64,000 nt of DNA from Nocardioides yefusunii (GCF_004014875.1 NZ_CP034929.1:1612001-1676000), one strand, 5' to 3'; shown: positions 44,920-54,271, numbered from the stretch's first letter. Notes: generated from the letters alone by a model not told the origin. Program-made: numbers and translations.

Positions 44920-46248
44920 GTGCGCACCACCGAAGCGCTCAGTGCCTGGATGCCCCGCGGTGTCCAGCACACCGGAGCCGAGTTCGCCCGCCGCCACCGC
45001 GTCATTCGCGGCGTGCTCGGCATCCACGTCGTCGTCCTCTCCGCCCTCGCGGCGTGGTGGCCCACCACCACCTGGGGAACCGCGCAGCAACAGCACCCCG
45101 CCGCCTTCACCTGGGGACTGATCGTGGCGATGGCGGCCGCATGGCTCGCCTCTGCCGACACCCGACGCCCCGCACTCGTCTCAGGCGCCGTCGCAGGAGC
45201 ACTCGTGCTGGGATCCTCCACCGTCGTGCACATCTTCGGCGGACTCACCGACCTCCACATGCACTTCTTCGTGATCGCCGCCCTCGTCGCGCTCTACCAG
45301 GCATGGACCCCGTTCCTGGTCTGCATCGCGTTCGTCGCCGTTCACCACGTCTCCATGGGCCTGTGGATGCCGACACTGGTCTTCTCCGACCCCCGCGCCC
45401 TCGGCAACCCCCTCGCCTTCGCCGTCCTGCACGCACTCCTGTTCCTCGCCCAGTGCGTCGCCCTGGCGCTGTCGTGGCGCTTCACCGCTGACGCCGTCGC
45501 GCTGCGCACCCACGCAGAACGCCAGACGCAGGAAGCCATCGCCGCCCACGCCGTCGCAGCCACAGCCCGCGCCGAGGTGGAGGAAGCCCGCGCCCGCGAC
45601 GCCGAACGCGCGCAGACCGCCCTCGCGGCCCGCGCCGCCGTCGACCTGCACCTCGACGACGTCGACCGCACCACCGGAGAGATCCTCCGCCAGGTCGCCG
45701 GCGCCCGGGACGAGGTCCACGCCCTCGATCGCTCCGCCTCCGCCATGGGCGCCGCCGCCCGCCGGGCCCGCCGATCCCTCGAGCACGCCGTGACCCTCAC
45801 CCGCAGCAACGCCACCCTGATGGAACGCCTCAACGCCTCCGTCTCGCAGATCGACACCCTCGCCACGCGCGTGGACCGCATCTCCACCCAGACCAACCTG
45901 CTGGCCCTCAACGCCTCCATCGAAGCCGCCCACGCCGGACACCACGGACGAGGATTCGCCGTTGTCGCCGACGAGGTGCGCCAACTCGCCGGAGAGGTCG
46001 GAGCTGCCACCGACGCCATCGCCCGCGCCGTGGACGGCGTGCGCCGCGACGGACAAGCCGTCGCCGAGAACGCACGCACCCTCCTCGACGCACTCGGTGA
46101 CGCCAGCCAGACCCAGGACGAGGTCACAGTCGGAGCAGAGACCCAACGCGCGGTCACCACCCGCACCGGAAGCCTCATCGACGAGATCGCCGCAGGGACG
46201 GGACACCTCGACGACGTCGTGCGCGAGATCGCCCTCGCCCGCTCGTGA
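44920..46248 (+). CDS. Methyl-accepting chemotaxis-type receptor with membrane sensor domain
   Basis: 442 residues. The N-terminal half has five or six transmembrane helices (about 25-195) with a TDLHMHFFV and VAVHHV pattern, so sensing is intramembrane, not periplasmic. A short coiled linker (about 200-245) follows, then the MCP signalling domain with the hairpin-tip motif [18 protein letters not shown] and [15 protein letters not shown] 44920 is used; an in-frame GTG at 44905 is possible. No other chemotaxis gene lies in the window. Confidence 0.85.
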   Translation: MRTTEALSAWMPRGVQHTGAEFARRHRVIRGVLGIHVVVLSALAAWWPTTTWGTAQQQHPAAFTWGLIVAMAAAWLASADTRRPALVSGAVAGALVLGSSTVVHIFGGLTDLHMHFFVIAALVALYQAWTPFLVCIAFVAVHHVSMGLWMPTLVFSDPRALGNPLAFAVLHALLFLAQCVALALSWRFTADAVALRTHAERQTQEAIAAHAVAATARAEVEEARARDAERAQTALAARAAVDLHLDDVDRTTGEILRQVAGARDEVHALDRSASAMGAAARRARRSLEHAVTLTRSNATLMERLNASVSQIDTLATRVDRISTQTNLLALNASIEAAHAGHHGRGFAVVADEVRQLAGEVGAATDAIARAVDGVRRDGQAVAENARTLLDALGDASQTQDEVTVGAETQRAVTTRTGSLIDEIAAGTGHLDDVVREIALARS

Positions 46249-46649
46249 CCACACGCCTCGCCACTCGGGCCGGGAGCACGCTCCGCTGGGGTGCGGTGGC
46301 GCTCTTGGTCGCCGCTGCCTGCGTCCTCCTGTGGAGGGGGATCGCGGGGCACGGAGATCACGCTCGTCACATGGAACGCCTGGTGCAGGTGGTGGAACGG
46401 GACTTCGGTCTCACCTCACCCACGATCCAAGGCTCGGAGGTCGCGTGGAGACGCTCTGCGGACCCCCGGGGCGAGGTGCTGGTGGCGTGCCGCCACCGCG
46501 AGCAGCGCGGTGGCGGCGTCGCGTGGCAGGACCACACGTGCGTCGTCGACGTCTCCCTGGCCTCGGGACGCCGGTTGCCGTTCACGGTGGAGGAAGGCGG
46601 GAGCAAGGACGGCTCCGGGTTCCGGGCCTCCTTTGCCGTGCGGGGCTGA
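46245..46649 (+). CDS. Small membrane-anchored hypothetical protein
   Basis: 134 residues. One hydrophobic segment near the N-terminus (about 14-32), then a soluble domain with two Cys (ACRH and HTCVVDV) that could pair outside the membrane. The start overlaps the chemoreceptor stop (GTGA), so the two are probably co-transcribed. No family recognised. Confidence 0.55.
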   Translation: MTTRLATRAGSTLRWGAVALLVAAACVLLWRGIAGHGDHARHMERLVQVVERDFGLTSPTIQGSEVAWRRSADPRGEVLVACRHREQRGGGVAWQDHTCVVDVSLASGRRLPFTVEEGGSKDGSGFRASFAVRG

Positions 46650-46658
46650 GGCCGGACG

Positions 46659-47162
46659 TCAGGACGTGCTGTCCGCCGCTGCCCGCAAGGTCAGGCGCTC
46701 CAGGAAGGCCGTCACGTGTGCAGCCTCCTCGGGAGAGGCGAGTTCGCCGACGATGCGACGTACGTCGGCGGCGTGCCTGCGCGCTGCGGTGGCTGCCACC
46801 TCAAGCCCGGCCTGGGTCAGCTCCACCAGCACGACGCGCTTGTCATGGATGGCTCGGCTGCGTCGGACGTGCCCCAGTGCCTCCAGGCGATCGACGACCT
46901 TGGTGGCGGCACCGCTGCTGTAGAGCAGAGCGGCGGCCAGGTCGCCCATCGGGATCGGGTCGGGCCGGTTCTGCAGCAGACGCAGCAACACGTCGTACTG
47001 GGACACCGTCAACCTGTGCTCCTTGAACGCCGCAGCGAAGGCGCGCATGGTGGTGTCGTGCGCGACCACGAGGGCACGCCACACGGGGAGGGGATCAAGG
47101 GAGACGTCGTCGGCCGGGTGCATGGGCCCATTGTGACCGGGAATGAATGTGCTCTGCGCCAT
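46659..47162 (-). CDS. MarR-family regulator
   Basis: 167 residues. Winged HTH core (about 50-115): LTVSQYDVLLRLLQNRPDPIPMGDLAAALLYSSG, AATKVVDRLEALGHVRR and DKRVVLVELT. Divergent from the quinone-reductase-like gene with a perfect operator palindrome 6 bp from its ATG, implying autorepression and control of the neighbour. The start at 47162 may be leaderless; an alternative in-frame ATG lies at 47123. Confidence 0.88.
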   Translation of the reverse strand: MAQSTFIPGHNGPMHPADDVSLDPLPVWRALVVAHDTTMRAFAAAFKEHRLTVSQYDVLLRLLQNRPDPIPMGDLAAALLYSSGAATKVVDRLEALGHVRRSRAIHDKRVVLVELTQAGLEVAATAARRHAADVRRIVGELASPEEAAHVTAFLERLTLRAAADSTS

Positions 47163-47167
47163 GTAGA

Positions 47168-47185
47168 CATCTGTAGGTACAGATG
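47168..47185. promoter_or_regulatory. MarR operator palindrome
   Basis: CATCTGTA-GG-TACAGATG: perfect 8-bp arms with a 2-bp centre, lying in the gap between divergent marR-like and oxidoreductase genes. Typical size and symmetry for a MarR dimer. Confidence 0.8.
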
Positions 47186-47227
47186 ATGGTGAGGTGGAAC
47201 ACCCACACCCGACACGAGGAGCAGGAC

Positions 47228-48139
47228 ATGCGCGCAGTGGTCGCCACCCGATTCGGAGGACCCGACGTCCTCGAGGTCCTCGACCTCCCCGAACCCACCG
47301 TCGGACCCGGCCAGGTCAAGGTCGACGTCGTGACCGCAGGACTCAACCCCGTCGACGCCATGATGCGCCGCGGAGAGATGGGCGGACAGGCACCCCTACG
47401 CCTGGGAACCGAACTCGTCGGACGCATCACCGAGATCGGCCCCGGCGTCACCGGGTTCACCGTCGGTGAGGAGATCATCGGCTTCGGTGCCCTCGGCTCC
47501 TACGCCGAGACCCACGTCCTGCCCGCCACCCAGATCGCCCCCAAGCCCGCACCGCTCGACTGGAACGTCGCAGGCGGCCTCTCCGGCGTCGGACAGACCG
47601 CCCTCACCGTCCTCGACACCCTCGCACTCACGCCAGGGCAGACCCTCCTCGCCCACGGCGCCACCGGAGGAGTCGGCTCACTCCTCGTCCAACTCGCCCA
47701 CCGCGCAGGCATCCACGTCATCGGCACCGCCTCACCCGCCAACCACGACTACCTCCGCCGACTCGGCGCCACCCCCGTCGCCTACGGCCCCGGACTCGCC
47801 GACCGCCTCCGCACCGCCCTCCGTGAAGGCGACCACCCAGGCATCGACGCCGCCGTCGACATGAGCGGAGTCTGGGACAACATCGAATCCACCCTCGAAC
47901 TCGTCCCCCTGAACCGGACCATCACCCTCGTACCCGCCACCGCCCAGCGCAGCGTCCCCCTCGTCCGCGTCCAACGCTCCGCCGCACGCCTCACCCACCT
48001 CGCCGCACTCGCCGCCACCGGCGAACTCCACGCCGAAGTCCAAGAAACCTTCCCCCTCGACGACATCGTCCGCGCCCACACCCAACTCGACACCAAGCAC
48101 ACCCGCGGCAAGCTCGTCCTCCGCATCAGGGAGGCCTGA
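47228..48139 (+). CDS. Zinc-independent alcohol dehydrogenase / quinone reductase-like MDR protein
   Basis: 303 residues, medium-chain dehydrogenase/reductase superfamily, quinone oxidoreductase branch. MRAVVATRFGGPDVLEV start, and the NADPH motif GATGGVG (about 142-148) preceded by LSGVGQTAL. Cys/His ligands of zinc enzymes are absent. ATG 47228 follows GAGGAG; the longer frame would start inside the operator. Reduces quinones or reactive enones and is likely induced by the MarR ligand. Confidence 0.9.
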   Translation: MRAVVATRFGGPDVLEVLDLPEPTVGPGQVKVDVVTAGLNPVDAMMRRGEMGGQAPLRLGTELVGRITEIGPGVTGFTVGEEIIGFGALGSYAETHVLPATQIAPKPAPLDWNVAGGLSGVGQTALTVLDTLALTPGQTLLAHGATGGVGSLLVQLAHRAGIHVIGTASPANHDYLRRLGATPVAYGPGLADRLRTALREGDHPGIDAAVDMSGVWDNIESTLELVPLNRTITLVPATAQRSVPLVRVQRSAARLTHLAALAATGELHAEVQETFPLDDIVRAHTQLDTKHTRGKLVLRIREA

Positions 48140-48181
48140 CGCACCACCCACCACGCGTACACCCCGGCGTAACCTGCTGGG

Positions 48182-48958
48182 GTGTACGCGCTCCAGATCA
48201 ACCAGGTGTCCGTCCGCCGAGCAAGCCAGATGATCCTCGAGGACGTCACCTTCGACGTCGGCGTCGGCCAACACTGGGCCATGATCGGCCCCAACGGCGC
48301 AGGCAAGACCACCATCATGAACCTCCTCGCCGCCACCACCTTCCCCACCACAGGAACCGTCCACGTCCTCGGCGACCAACTCGGCCGCGTCGACCTCCGC
48401 GACCTGCGACGACGCATCGGACACGTCACCCCACGCCACCCCCTGAGCAGCAACCTCAGCGCCCTCGACGTCGCACTCACCGGAGAAACCGCCACCGTCG
48501 AACTCCTCGGGCCGGGGGCGTACTCCGACGAGATCCGTCATCGCGCGGAGATGCTCTGCAAGGAGTTCGGCCTCGACGATCCGGCGGCCGCTCGCTGGCT
48601 GACGATGAGCCAGGGCGAGCGCGGCAAGGCGCTCATCGCTCGGGCGCTCGTCACTGACCCGCCGCTGGTGCTGCTCGACGAACCCAGCACCGGACTCGAC
48701 CTCGCGACCCGCGAACAGATGGTCCGCACCATCGGCGAGATGCAGGAGACCCGTCCGGAGTTGACCACCGTCACGGTGACGCACCACCTCGAGGAACTGC
48801 CCGCCACCACCAGCCATGCCGTCCTGGTGAAGGCCGGACGCGTGATGGCGGCCGGGCCGGTCGAGGAGGTCCTCACCTCGGCCAGTGTGTCGGAGTGCTA
48901 CGCGTATCCGCTCACCCTGGAGCGGCGTCGGGGCCGCTGGAGTGCGTTCGCCGCCTGA
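48182..48958 (+). CDS. Orphan ABC transporter ATPase
   Basis: 258 residues. Walker A GPNGAGKTT, signature MSQGERGK (Met for Leu) and Walker B LVLLDEPSTGLD. No permease gene is adjacent. The arrangement resembles ModF/YlmA-type single ATPases. GTG 48182 is 6 nt after TAACCT (leaderless). Function uncertain; may serve a distant permease. Confidence 0.85.
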   Translation: MYALQINQVSVRRASQMILEDVTFDVGVGQHWAMIGPNGAGKTTIMNLLAATTFPTTGTVHVLGDQLGRVDLRDLRRRIGHVTPRHPLSSNLSALDVALTGETATVELLGPGAYSDEIRHRAEMLCKEFGLDDPAAARWLTMSQGERGKALIARALVTDPPLVLLDEPSTGLDLATREQMVRTIGEMQETRPELTTVTVTHHLEELPATTSHAVLVKAGRVMAAGPVEEVLTSASVSECYAYPLTLERRRGRWSAFAA

Positions 48959-49029
48959 ACCTGCTGGCCTCACCGAGCCTTTCACACAGCAGCGGGGCGC
49001 CGCCGGAATCCCGACGACGCCCCACCGCC

Positions 49030-50640
49030 TCAGGTCGACATCACCCGCTGGTGCAGCGCCTGCACCGAGTACCGCGCAGCCCAGAACGCACCGTGCTGCC
49101 ACGCCGAGATCTCCGACATCCAGTCACCGGCGAAGTAGGTGTTACCCACGCCCTGCTGCAGCTTCTTGAACCGCGCCGACGACGTGTTGGGGTAGGCCCA
49201 GGCTCCTTCGATGTAGGGAACCTTGTGCCACGCGATCGAGAACGAACTCTCCAACTCCGTGCGGTACTTCGGCCCGAAGATCTTCTCGCCCAGCGCCACC
49301 GCCCTGGCCTGACGCTGCTTCGGGGAAAGATCTGCATAGGTCCGAGCGTTGGCTCCGGTGTTGTAGTAGCCGACCATCAGCCCCTTCTTCGCGCCATACC
49401 CGTAGGAGGGGTGCCACACATGAGCCAGGTCCATGTCCGTCTCGGTGATACCGCCGTAGATGCGGTGATCGGTCTCCCACCACCGTGAGCGGTACTGCAG
49501 ACCGATCTTGCCCGCAGGGGAGCCGACCGCGAACTCGCCCAGCGCGGCATCGATCTCGCTGCCCCAATTGGTGTCCCACCTGCGCATCAGACCCGCCGGG
49601 GCACACACCACTGCGAAGTCCGCATCGATCTGCTTGGGACGCCCGTTCGTCGGGCTGTAGGTGACAGTCACGCCCTTCGGAGTGTTCTTCACCCCCGACA
49701 CCGGTGAGTTCAGGAGCACGTTCTCCCACCCGACCTGCTTCGCGAAGTACTGATAGATGGTGTCCATCCCGCCCACGGGCTGGAACATCAACATCGCCTG
49801 TTCCCAGTTGACCTCGAACGAGAAGTACGACCCGAACTTCGACGCGAGCACCGACGACATCGAACCAGGGCCCGGCAACGCCGTCCCGTGCTCGTTCCAC
49901 GCCGACGGGTACGTCGAGTAACCCCGATTGCTGCCCCCGCTGTACTTGCCGCCCGAGAGCGATCCCCACGAGCGCAGGAACGCCCGAAGGTTCTCCTTGT
50001 CCTCCGCAGTCAACTGCGCGTCCAGCGCCCCCTGGTCGGTCGCCAGGTGCAACAACTCCGAGGTGTACCCGAACACGTCAGCCTTCGCCGTGCGGTACCG
50101 CGTCGGGTTCCCGGGCGTCGACCCCGTCTTCTCGTTGTAGAGGTATGCATCCGCATTGGCGTTCGTGAACACCTCGTACGGAACACCCAGTTCACGCATG
50201 TAGTCCATCGTGACCATCCACTGCGCGATACGGCCCGCACCCGCATTCATGTAGATGCCCTTGTCGAACCGCGCAGTCTGCTTCACCCCGTCCAGATCCG
50301 TCTCGGAGTCGCCATCCCGGATGGTCAGCGTGCGCCCACCCACTCGGTGCCGTGCCTCCAGCACCGTCACCTTGTACCCGGCCTTCTGGAGCTCGTACGC
50401 CGTCGCCAGGCCTGCAGGACCGCCGCCCACCACGACGACCTTCTTCTTGGCCCTGCCCGTCAGGTTGAAGTCGCTGCGCCCCGGCGGCACCCACGCCTGG
50501 GCGCCCGGTTGCCCCGCCGCGGTCGGGGCCATCCCGATCGCTCCCATCGCGGCGAACATCACGCCTGCGCTCGTGCTCGCGCCGACCGCCTGCAGGACAC
50601 TGCGCCGCGAGACGCCGTCGAGGATCTGCTGTTCGTTCAC
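49030..50640 (-). CDS. Exported flavin monoamine / L-amino acid oxidase
   Basis: 536 residues. Tat signal SRRSVLQ (11-17) followed by a hydrophobic stretch, then the FAD-binding motif VVGGGPAGLATAYEL (about 70-84) and the GGRT loop. Family features include a final GDWMSEISAWQHGAFWAA block. It oxidises an amine or amino acid outside the cytoplasmic membrane to an imine plus hydrogen peroxide. GTG 50640 follows GAGAGGG and is the start that gives the Tat motif near the N-terminus. Divergent from the exported RidA-like gene at 50981. Confidence 0.88.
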   Translation of the reverse strand: MNEQQILDGVSRRSVLQAVGASTSAGVMFAAMGAIGMAPTAAGQPGAQAWVPPGRSDFNLTGRAKKKVVVVGGGPAGLATAYELQKAGYKVTVLEARHRVGGRTLTIRDGDSETDLDGVKQTARFDKGIYMNAGAGRIAQWMVTMDYMRELGVPYEVFTNANADAYLYNEKTGSTPGNPTRYRTAKADVFGYTSELLHLATDQGALDAQLTAEDKENLRAFLRSWGSLSGGKYSGGSNRGYSTYPSAWNEHGTALPGPGSMSSVLASKFGSYFSFEVNWEQAMLMFQPVGGMDTIYQYFAKQVGWENVLLNSPVSGVKNTPKGVTVTYSPTNGRPKQIDADFAVVCAPAGLMRRWDTNWGSEIDAALGEFAVGSPAGKIGLQYRSRWWETDHRIYGGITETDMDLAHVWHPSYGYGAKKGLMVGYYNTGANARTYADLSPKQRQARAVALGEKIFGPKYRTELESSFSIAWHKVPYIEGAWAYPNTSSARFKKLQQGVGNTYFAGDWMSEISAWQHGAFWAARYSVQALHQRVMST

Positions 50641-50980
50641 GGTGTAGCCCTCTCGTCCGTCCCGATGACACGCGAACTCTCGCCCTCCAGACGAGCACCG
50701 CACCGGGATGCACCGGACGCTAGGAACCTCCTGTTACGCCTGCGCGACACCCGAGTGACAACCCCTCGCGCGTCCAGCAGCCCCACGACCACGCCTGAGC
50801 GCGGTCACGTACCGGGTTGGAGCCACCCTGGGTTGCACGCCCGAAACACAGTGAGCACTTGGCCTCATGCGCGCAACGTGTGCGCCTCACGCCCGACACC
50901 CGCCACCCCTACGTTCCGGGGACGGACGCCCCCAGGCGTCGCCTCCCACTGCCGTGGGACTCCCTTTCGGAAGGACAGCC
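50641..50980. other. Intergenic region between divergent oxidase and RidA-like genes
   Basis: 340 bp with no convincing gene. It must hold two divergent promoters. An AAGGACAG ribosome site serves the GTG at 50981. I see no strong palindrome. Confidence 0.5.
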
Positions 50981-51700
50981 GTGAAGACCCGAACCAAGAT
51001 CCTCACCACCGCAGCCCTGACCACCGCGCTCGCCGTTCCCACCACCGCTCTGGCTCACCAGCAGCTCTTCCGCCCCGAGCCAGCGACCTCCTACTCATTC
51101 ATCACCGGAGACACCGCTCAGATCGCAGACGGAGTGGCCATCGGCAAGGACGTCGACTGGTACAAGTCCTCGGGCCTGGGGCCCTCTGCTCTCAATGCGA
51201 CCCCCTCGACCGTTGGGTCGGCAGCCGAGGCCCGCTACATTCCGACGGACGTGTTCCCCGGCGGTGTTCTCCCGGCGGGCGTCACCATCACCGAAGCCCA
51301 GGGCATCAATGTGCTCATGCGGATAGGCGAGAACCTCGCCAAGGCCGGCCTCAGCTACAGCGACGTCGTCTCCATGCGCGTGTTCCTGCAGAACCCAGCG
51401 GGGGAGGAGAAGATGGACTTCAACGGCTGGAACCGCGCCTACCGACAGTTCTTCGCCAACACCAACCTCAAGACCGGCGAGACGATGAGTGTCTCCATGG
51501 GCTCCACCACGATGGAACCGATGGTGGTGAACCCGGCGCGGCCCTCACGCTTCGCCCTCGAGATCGAGAACCTCCCCGTCAACGGCTGGCTTGTCGAGGT
51601 GGAGGTCGACGCCGTTTATCCCAAGCCCGGCAAAGCGAAGCCCACCAAGCCCGTGAAGCTGCCCCTCAAGTTCCCCACACCGGGCAAGAAGAGTCGCTGA
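50981..51700 (+). CDS. Exported RidA/YjgF-family protein
   Basis: 239 residues, much longer than the usual 130-residue RidA. Signal peptide to about 25 (TTALA), a linker region (about 26-100), the RidA domain (about 103-214; ENLAKAGLSYSDVVSMRVFL) and a Lys/Pro-rich tail. Arg190 aligns with the catalytic Arg of RidA, which binds the carboxylate of 2-iminoacids. RidA enzymes hydrolyse imines to ketoacids and ammonia. Divergent from the exported amine oxidase, whose imine product would be its natural substrate. Confidence 0.82.
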   Translation: MKTRTKILTTAALTTALAVPTTALAHQQLFRPEPATSYSFITGDTAQIADGVAIGKDVDWYKSSGLGPSALNATPSTVGSAAEARYIPTDVFPGGVLPAGVTITEAQGINVLMRIGENLAKAGLSYSDVVSMRVFLQNPAGEEKMDFNGWNRAYRQFFANTNLKTGETMSVSMGSTTMEPMVVNPARPSRFALEIENLPVNGWLVEVEVDAVYPKPGKAKPTKPVKLPLKFPTPGKKSR

Positions 51701-51754
51701 GACGAGCGTAGCCACTTCACCGCGGGGAGTGGGCTGCTCTGCGGGCAGGCTTCG

Positions 51755-51807
51755 CATGGCAACGCCCCTTTCCTCAATGGTGCCTACTGGAAAGGGGCGT
51801 TGCCATG
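51755..51807. terminator. Long-arm terminator after the RidA-like gene
   Basis: Perfect 19-bp arms (51755-51773 with 51789-51807), 15-base loop. Confidence 0.85.
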
Positions 51808-52053
51808 AGGGGAGGGCGAGGTGGCGCTCGCCAGGAAGCACTACGGGCTGACCGGGCCCCGGGGCCCGAGGCGGGCTGGCGAACTGGCATCACGATGCAG
51901 TCCGTTAAGCGCAACACCGCGTGTCGATGTCCATCGCCTTCGAGCGCCTTCGGCGCCGCCACAACGAAGTGACTGGACACCGGGGCCGGACTGCGTGGCA
52001 CCTGCAGACGTCCGGGGGAGTGATGGCGCGGTGCAGCCCCGAGAAAGCGCAAC

Positions 52054-52085
52054 GTCCGGATCCCGCGCTCTTGCGGGATCCGGAC
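52054..52085 (-). terminator. Terminator of the 52112-52732 gene
   Basis: Perfect 13-bp stem GTCCGGATCCCGC with loop GCTCTT, positioned 27 bp after the minus-strand stop. Confidence 0.85.
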
Positions 52086-52111
52086 GGGTGTTTCGGGGCG
52101 AGCGGGGAGGC

Positions 52112-52732
52112 TCAGGCCTCTTCGGCGGCGTCCATGGCGTCGAAGACCTCGATCATGAGGTCGCCCAGGTCGTCGAGCTCCTGGCGGATCTGGGCGGCGA
52201 CTGCTGCGACGTCGGAGGCAGGCAGGGTGACGGGGCCACGGAGCCCGAGGTCGGCGGGGGAGACGGGCTCGTCGTCGACGATGAATCCGGGGACGACGCT
52301 GGCGAGCAGGTTCTCGTCGTCGTCGTAGTCCAGGAGAACCATGACGTCGGCCTCGGGGGCGTCGCTGAGGGCGGTGAGGAAGACCTCGTCGCCGACGGTC
52401 TCGGTGGAGGTACGGATCTCCTTCAACTCAGCCGCGAGGGCGGCGAGGAAGTCGATCTCCTCGGTGTAGGCGGGCTCGCCGGGCTCAGTCAGTGCGCGGA
52501 TGGCGGTGGCGGCGGCGACGACGGTGTAGGGGTCGTTCTCGCCGTAGGTGGTGCCGGCGGGCTGCCAGTCACCGTCGGTGTCGAGGTTCTCCAGACGGAT
52601 ACCGCGGTGCGGGGCTTCGAAGGCGCGCACCTTGGTGTTCCCCACGAGGAACAACAGGTGCGGGGTGGGGGACTCGAAGCGCGTGCACTTGAGGTCGGAG
52701 ATCTCGACGGAGAGGGCAGTGAGGCGGGACAT
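52112..52732 (-). CDS. Hypothetical acidic protein
   Basis: 206 residues, no named family recognised. Starts MSRLTALSVEISDLKCTRFES, then an alternating strand/helix region, and a strongly acidic helical C-terminus (DDLGDLMIEVFDAMDAAEEA). No signal or membrane segment. ATG 52732 is exactly 7 nt after TAACGT, supporting a leaderless start over the longer upstream frame. Confidence 0.65.
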   Translation of the reverse strand: MSRLTALSVEISDLKCTRFESPTPHLLFLVGNTKVRAFEAPHRGIRLENLDTDGDWQPAGTTYGENDPYTVVAAATAIRALTEPGEPAYTEEIDFLAALAAELKEIRTSTETVGDEVFLTALSDAPEADVMVLLDYDDDENLLASVVPGFIVDDEPVSPADLGLRGPVTLPASDVAAVAAQIRQELDDLGDLMIEVFDAMDAAEEA

Positions 52733-52839
52733 GGGAACGACGTTAGTCGTCCTGAGGCGATCAGGGCGGATCAGGGCGCGCTCCGCAGAGGGCTCCAGTG
52801 CGCGCCGCCGACGTTCGTCGTGCGTGTTCTCATGCCCGC

Positions 52840-53055
52840 ATGCAGTGGCTGGGTGACAGTACGACCTTCCCCGGCCCGGGCGACTGGCGTCGTGACCACG
52901 ACGACCACTGCGGCGCGGACGTCGTCGGGTGGGAATCGAGCCGCTGGGTGCTGCACGCCATGTACGAGTCGACGATCCCGGTTCGGTCCGATCTGCCGTC
53001 ACGCACGGTCTTCCTGCGCAGTGGTGGTCCGCCCTGGCTCGAGGTCATTGCGTGA
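52840..53055 (+). CDS. Small hypothetical protein
   Basis: 71 residues beginning MQWLGDSTTFPGPGDWRRDH, with several Trp and a CGADVVGWESSRWVLHAMYES core. The composition looks like a folded protein rather than shadow sequence, and no other frame is better here. No ribosome site is obvious. Unknown function. Confidence 0.4.
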   Translation: MQWLGDSTTFPGPGDWRRDHDDHCGADVVGWESSRWVLHAMYESTIPVRSDLPSRTVFLRSGGPPWLEVIA

Positions 53056-53078
53056 CGGGGGGGAGGGCAGGGCCTTGC

Positions 53079-53098
53079 ATGTAGCCAAAGGGCTACAT
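53079..53098. promoter_or_regulatory. Operator palindrome at the toxin-antitoxin promoter
   Basis: ATGTAGCC-AAAG-GGCTACAT, perfect 8-bp arms. Its right edge touches the TAGGCT -10 box (53098-53103), 7 nt before the ATG at 53111. Suits autorepression by the XRE protein. Confidence 0.8.
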
Positions 53099-53110
53099 AG
53101 GCTCATGTTC

Positions 53111-53458
53111 ATGAACCCGTCCGCCCTGATGGCCGAACTGCTCGCCGTCGGCGGGCTGTCCAAGGCCGAACTGTCTCGTCGTTCCGGCGTCAGTCGCACG
53201 GCGATCGATGCCTACCTGTCTGGGACCAAGGCCCCGACGACTCGTCAGCTCAACAAGCTCGCTGCCGCGGCGGGCTGCCAGGTCGACGCGCAGATCACGA
53301 CCATGGCCCATCGCGTCAGTGAGAATCCTGAACGACGTGAGCGTCTGATCGCAGTGCTCGAACTGGGGGAGACGTTCCCCGCGAAGACGTTCAAGCCTCT
53401 GCCTGACCTGAGCGACGTGTGGGCTGCGGCGCGAGAACGCGCAGGGAGCGCCGCATGA
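53111..53458 (+). CDS. XRE-family antitoxin/regulator
   Basis: 115 residues. HTH at about 15-40 (LSKAELSRRSGVSRTAIDAYLSGTKAP). The ATG at 53111 is 7 nt after TAGGCT (leaderless); an ATG two codons earlier falls inside the spacing. The operator palindrome upstream implies autorepression. Its stop overlaps the nucleotidyltransferase start (ATGA), the usual coupling of a type II or IV toxin-antitoxin module in which this is the antitoxin. Confidence 0.82.
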   Translation: MNPSALMAELLAVGGLSKAELSRRSGVSRTAIDAYLSGTKAPTTRQLNKLAAAAGCQVDAQITTMAHRVSENPERRERLIAVLELGETFPAKTFKPLPDLSDVWAAARERAGSAA

Positions 53459-54027
53459 GCATGCCCGTGCTGTTGCGCCGGCTCCATGAGGTCTCCACTG
53501 CCTTGACGGTGGCCGGCTTCGACCATGCCGTGGGCGGAGCACTTGCGCTGGCGGTTCACGCGGAACCTCGGTTCACCGCGGACATCGACCTCAACGTGAT
53601 CGCTGATGCCGACCACCCGGAGCCGCTCCTTGCGGCACTGCCCTCGGACCTCGAGCCGTTGCCCGAGGCAGCCGACCAACTGCGCGCGACAGGCCAGGTC
53701 CGTTTCCACTGGGCAGATCCGAACACTCCGCTGGACTTGTTCTTGCCGCAGCACCCGACGTTCCACGCCCAGGTCGCCAAGCGCGCGGTGCCGTACCGGT
53801 TTGCCGACGGCGTCACGGTGAAGGTCATCACCGCCACTGACCTGTTGATCTTCAAGACACTGTTCGGGCGCAGCAAGGACTTCGTCGACATCGAAACGCT
53901 CGGTGAGCACGGCGCGGGTGATCTCGACGAGGCGAGGTCCTGGGTACAGGAGATCCTGGGAGACGGCAGTGCCGCAGAGCGGCGTCTCGTTGAAGCGTGG
54001 ACCCAGGGCCAGGGGAGTCAGGCCTGA
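53455..54027 (+). CDS. AbiEii-like nucleotidyltransferase toxin
   Basis: 190 residues. Nucleotidyltransferase signature GGALALAVHAEPRFTADIDL: the GG followed by DxD (D-I-D) metal-binding pair, about 23-42. Later VITATDLLIFKTLFGRSKDFVDI matches the AbiEii / DUF1814 family, members of which modify tRNA or other RNAs and halt growth. Coupled to the XRE gene upstream. Confidence 0.8.
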   Translation: MSMPVLLRRLHEVSTALTVAGFDHAVGGALALAVHAEPRFTADIDLNVIADADHPEPLLAALPSDLEPLPEAADQLRATGQVRFHWADPNTPLDLFLPQHPTFHAQVAKRAVPYRFADGVTVKVITATDLLIFKTLFGRSKDFVDIETLGEHGAGDLDEARSWVQEILGDGSAAERRLVEAWTQGQGSQA

Positions 54028-54271
54028 GATCCACCCTGCAGGTGGAGCAGCCATCGTGAACAGATCGCGCTGATCGCGGCGATGGGCGCAGACATTCAGG
54101 CAGATGAGTACCTCGACAACGCTCATCCTTCGGCCGATGGCTATGAGGAGGAACAACCGGTGCGGGTGAAACAGCCCGCTGGCGAGGTTCCGCTGGAATC
54201 GGAGTCCTGCGAGCGGACGGCATTCCTGTACGAGGACGGCGTCGTCGTTCTGTCCGGTGAGCAGTACGACG

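Larger units (their letters stand above)
51701..52111. other. Intergenic region with two terminator hairpins
   Basis: 411 bp between convergent genes. Hairpins at 51755-51807 and 52054-52085 are the only structures seen; no gene is supported in the middle. Confidence 0.5.

Noticed and set aside
51821..53110. Long plus-strand frame leading into the XRE gene
   Set aside because: Low-complexity shadow of the minus-strand gene at 52112-52732; the XRE protein starts at 53111 with its own promoter.
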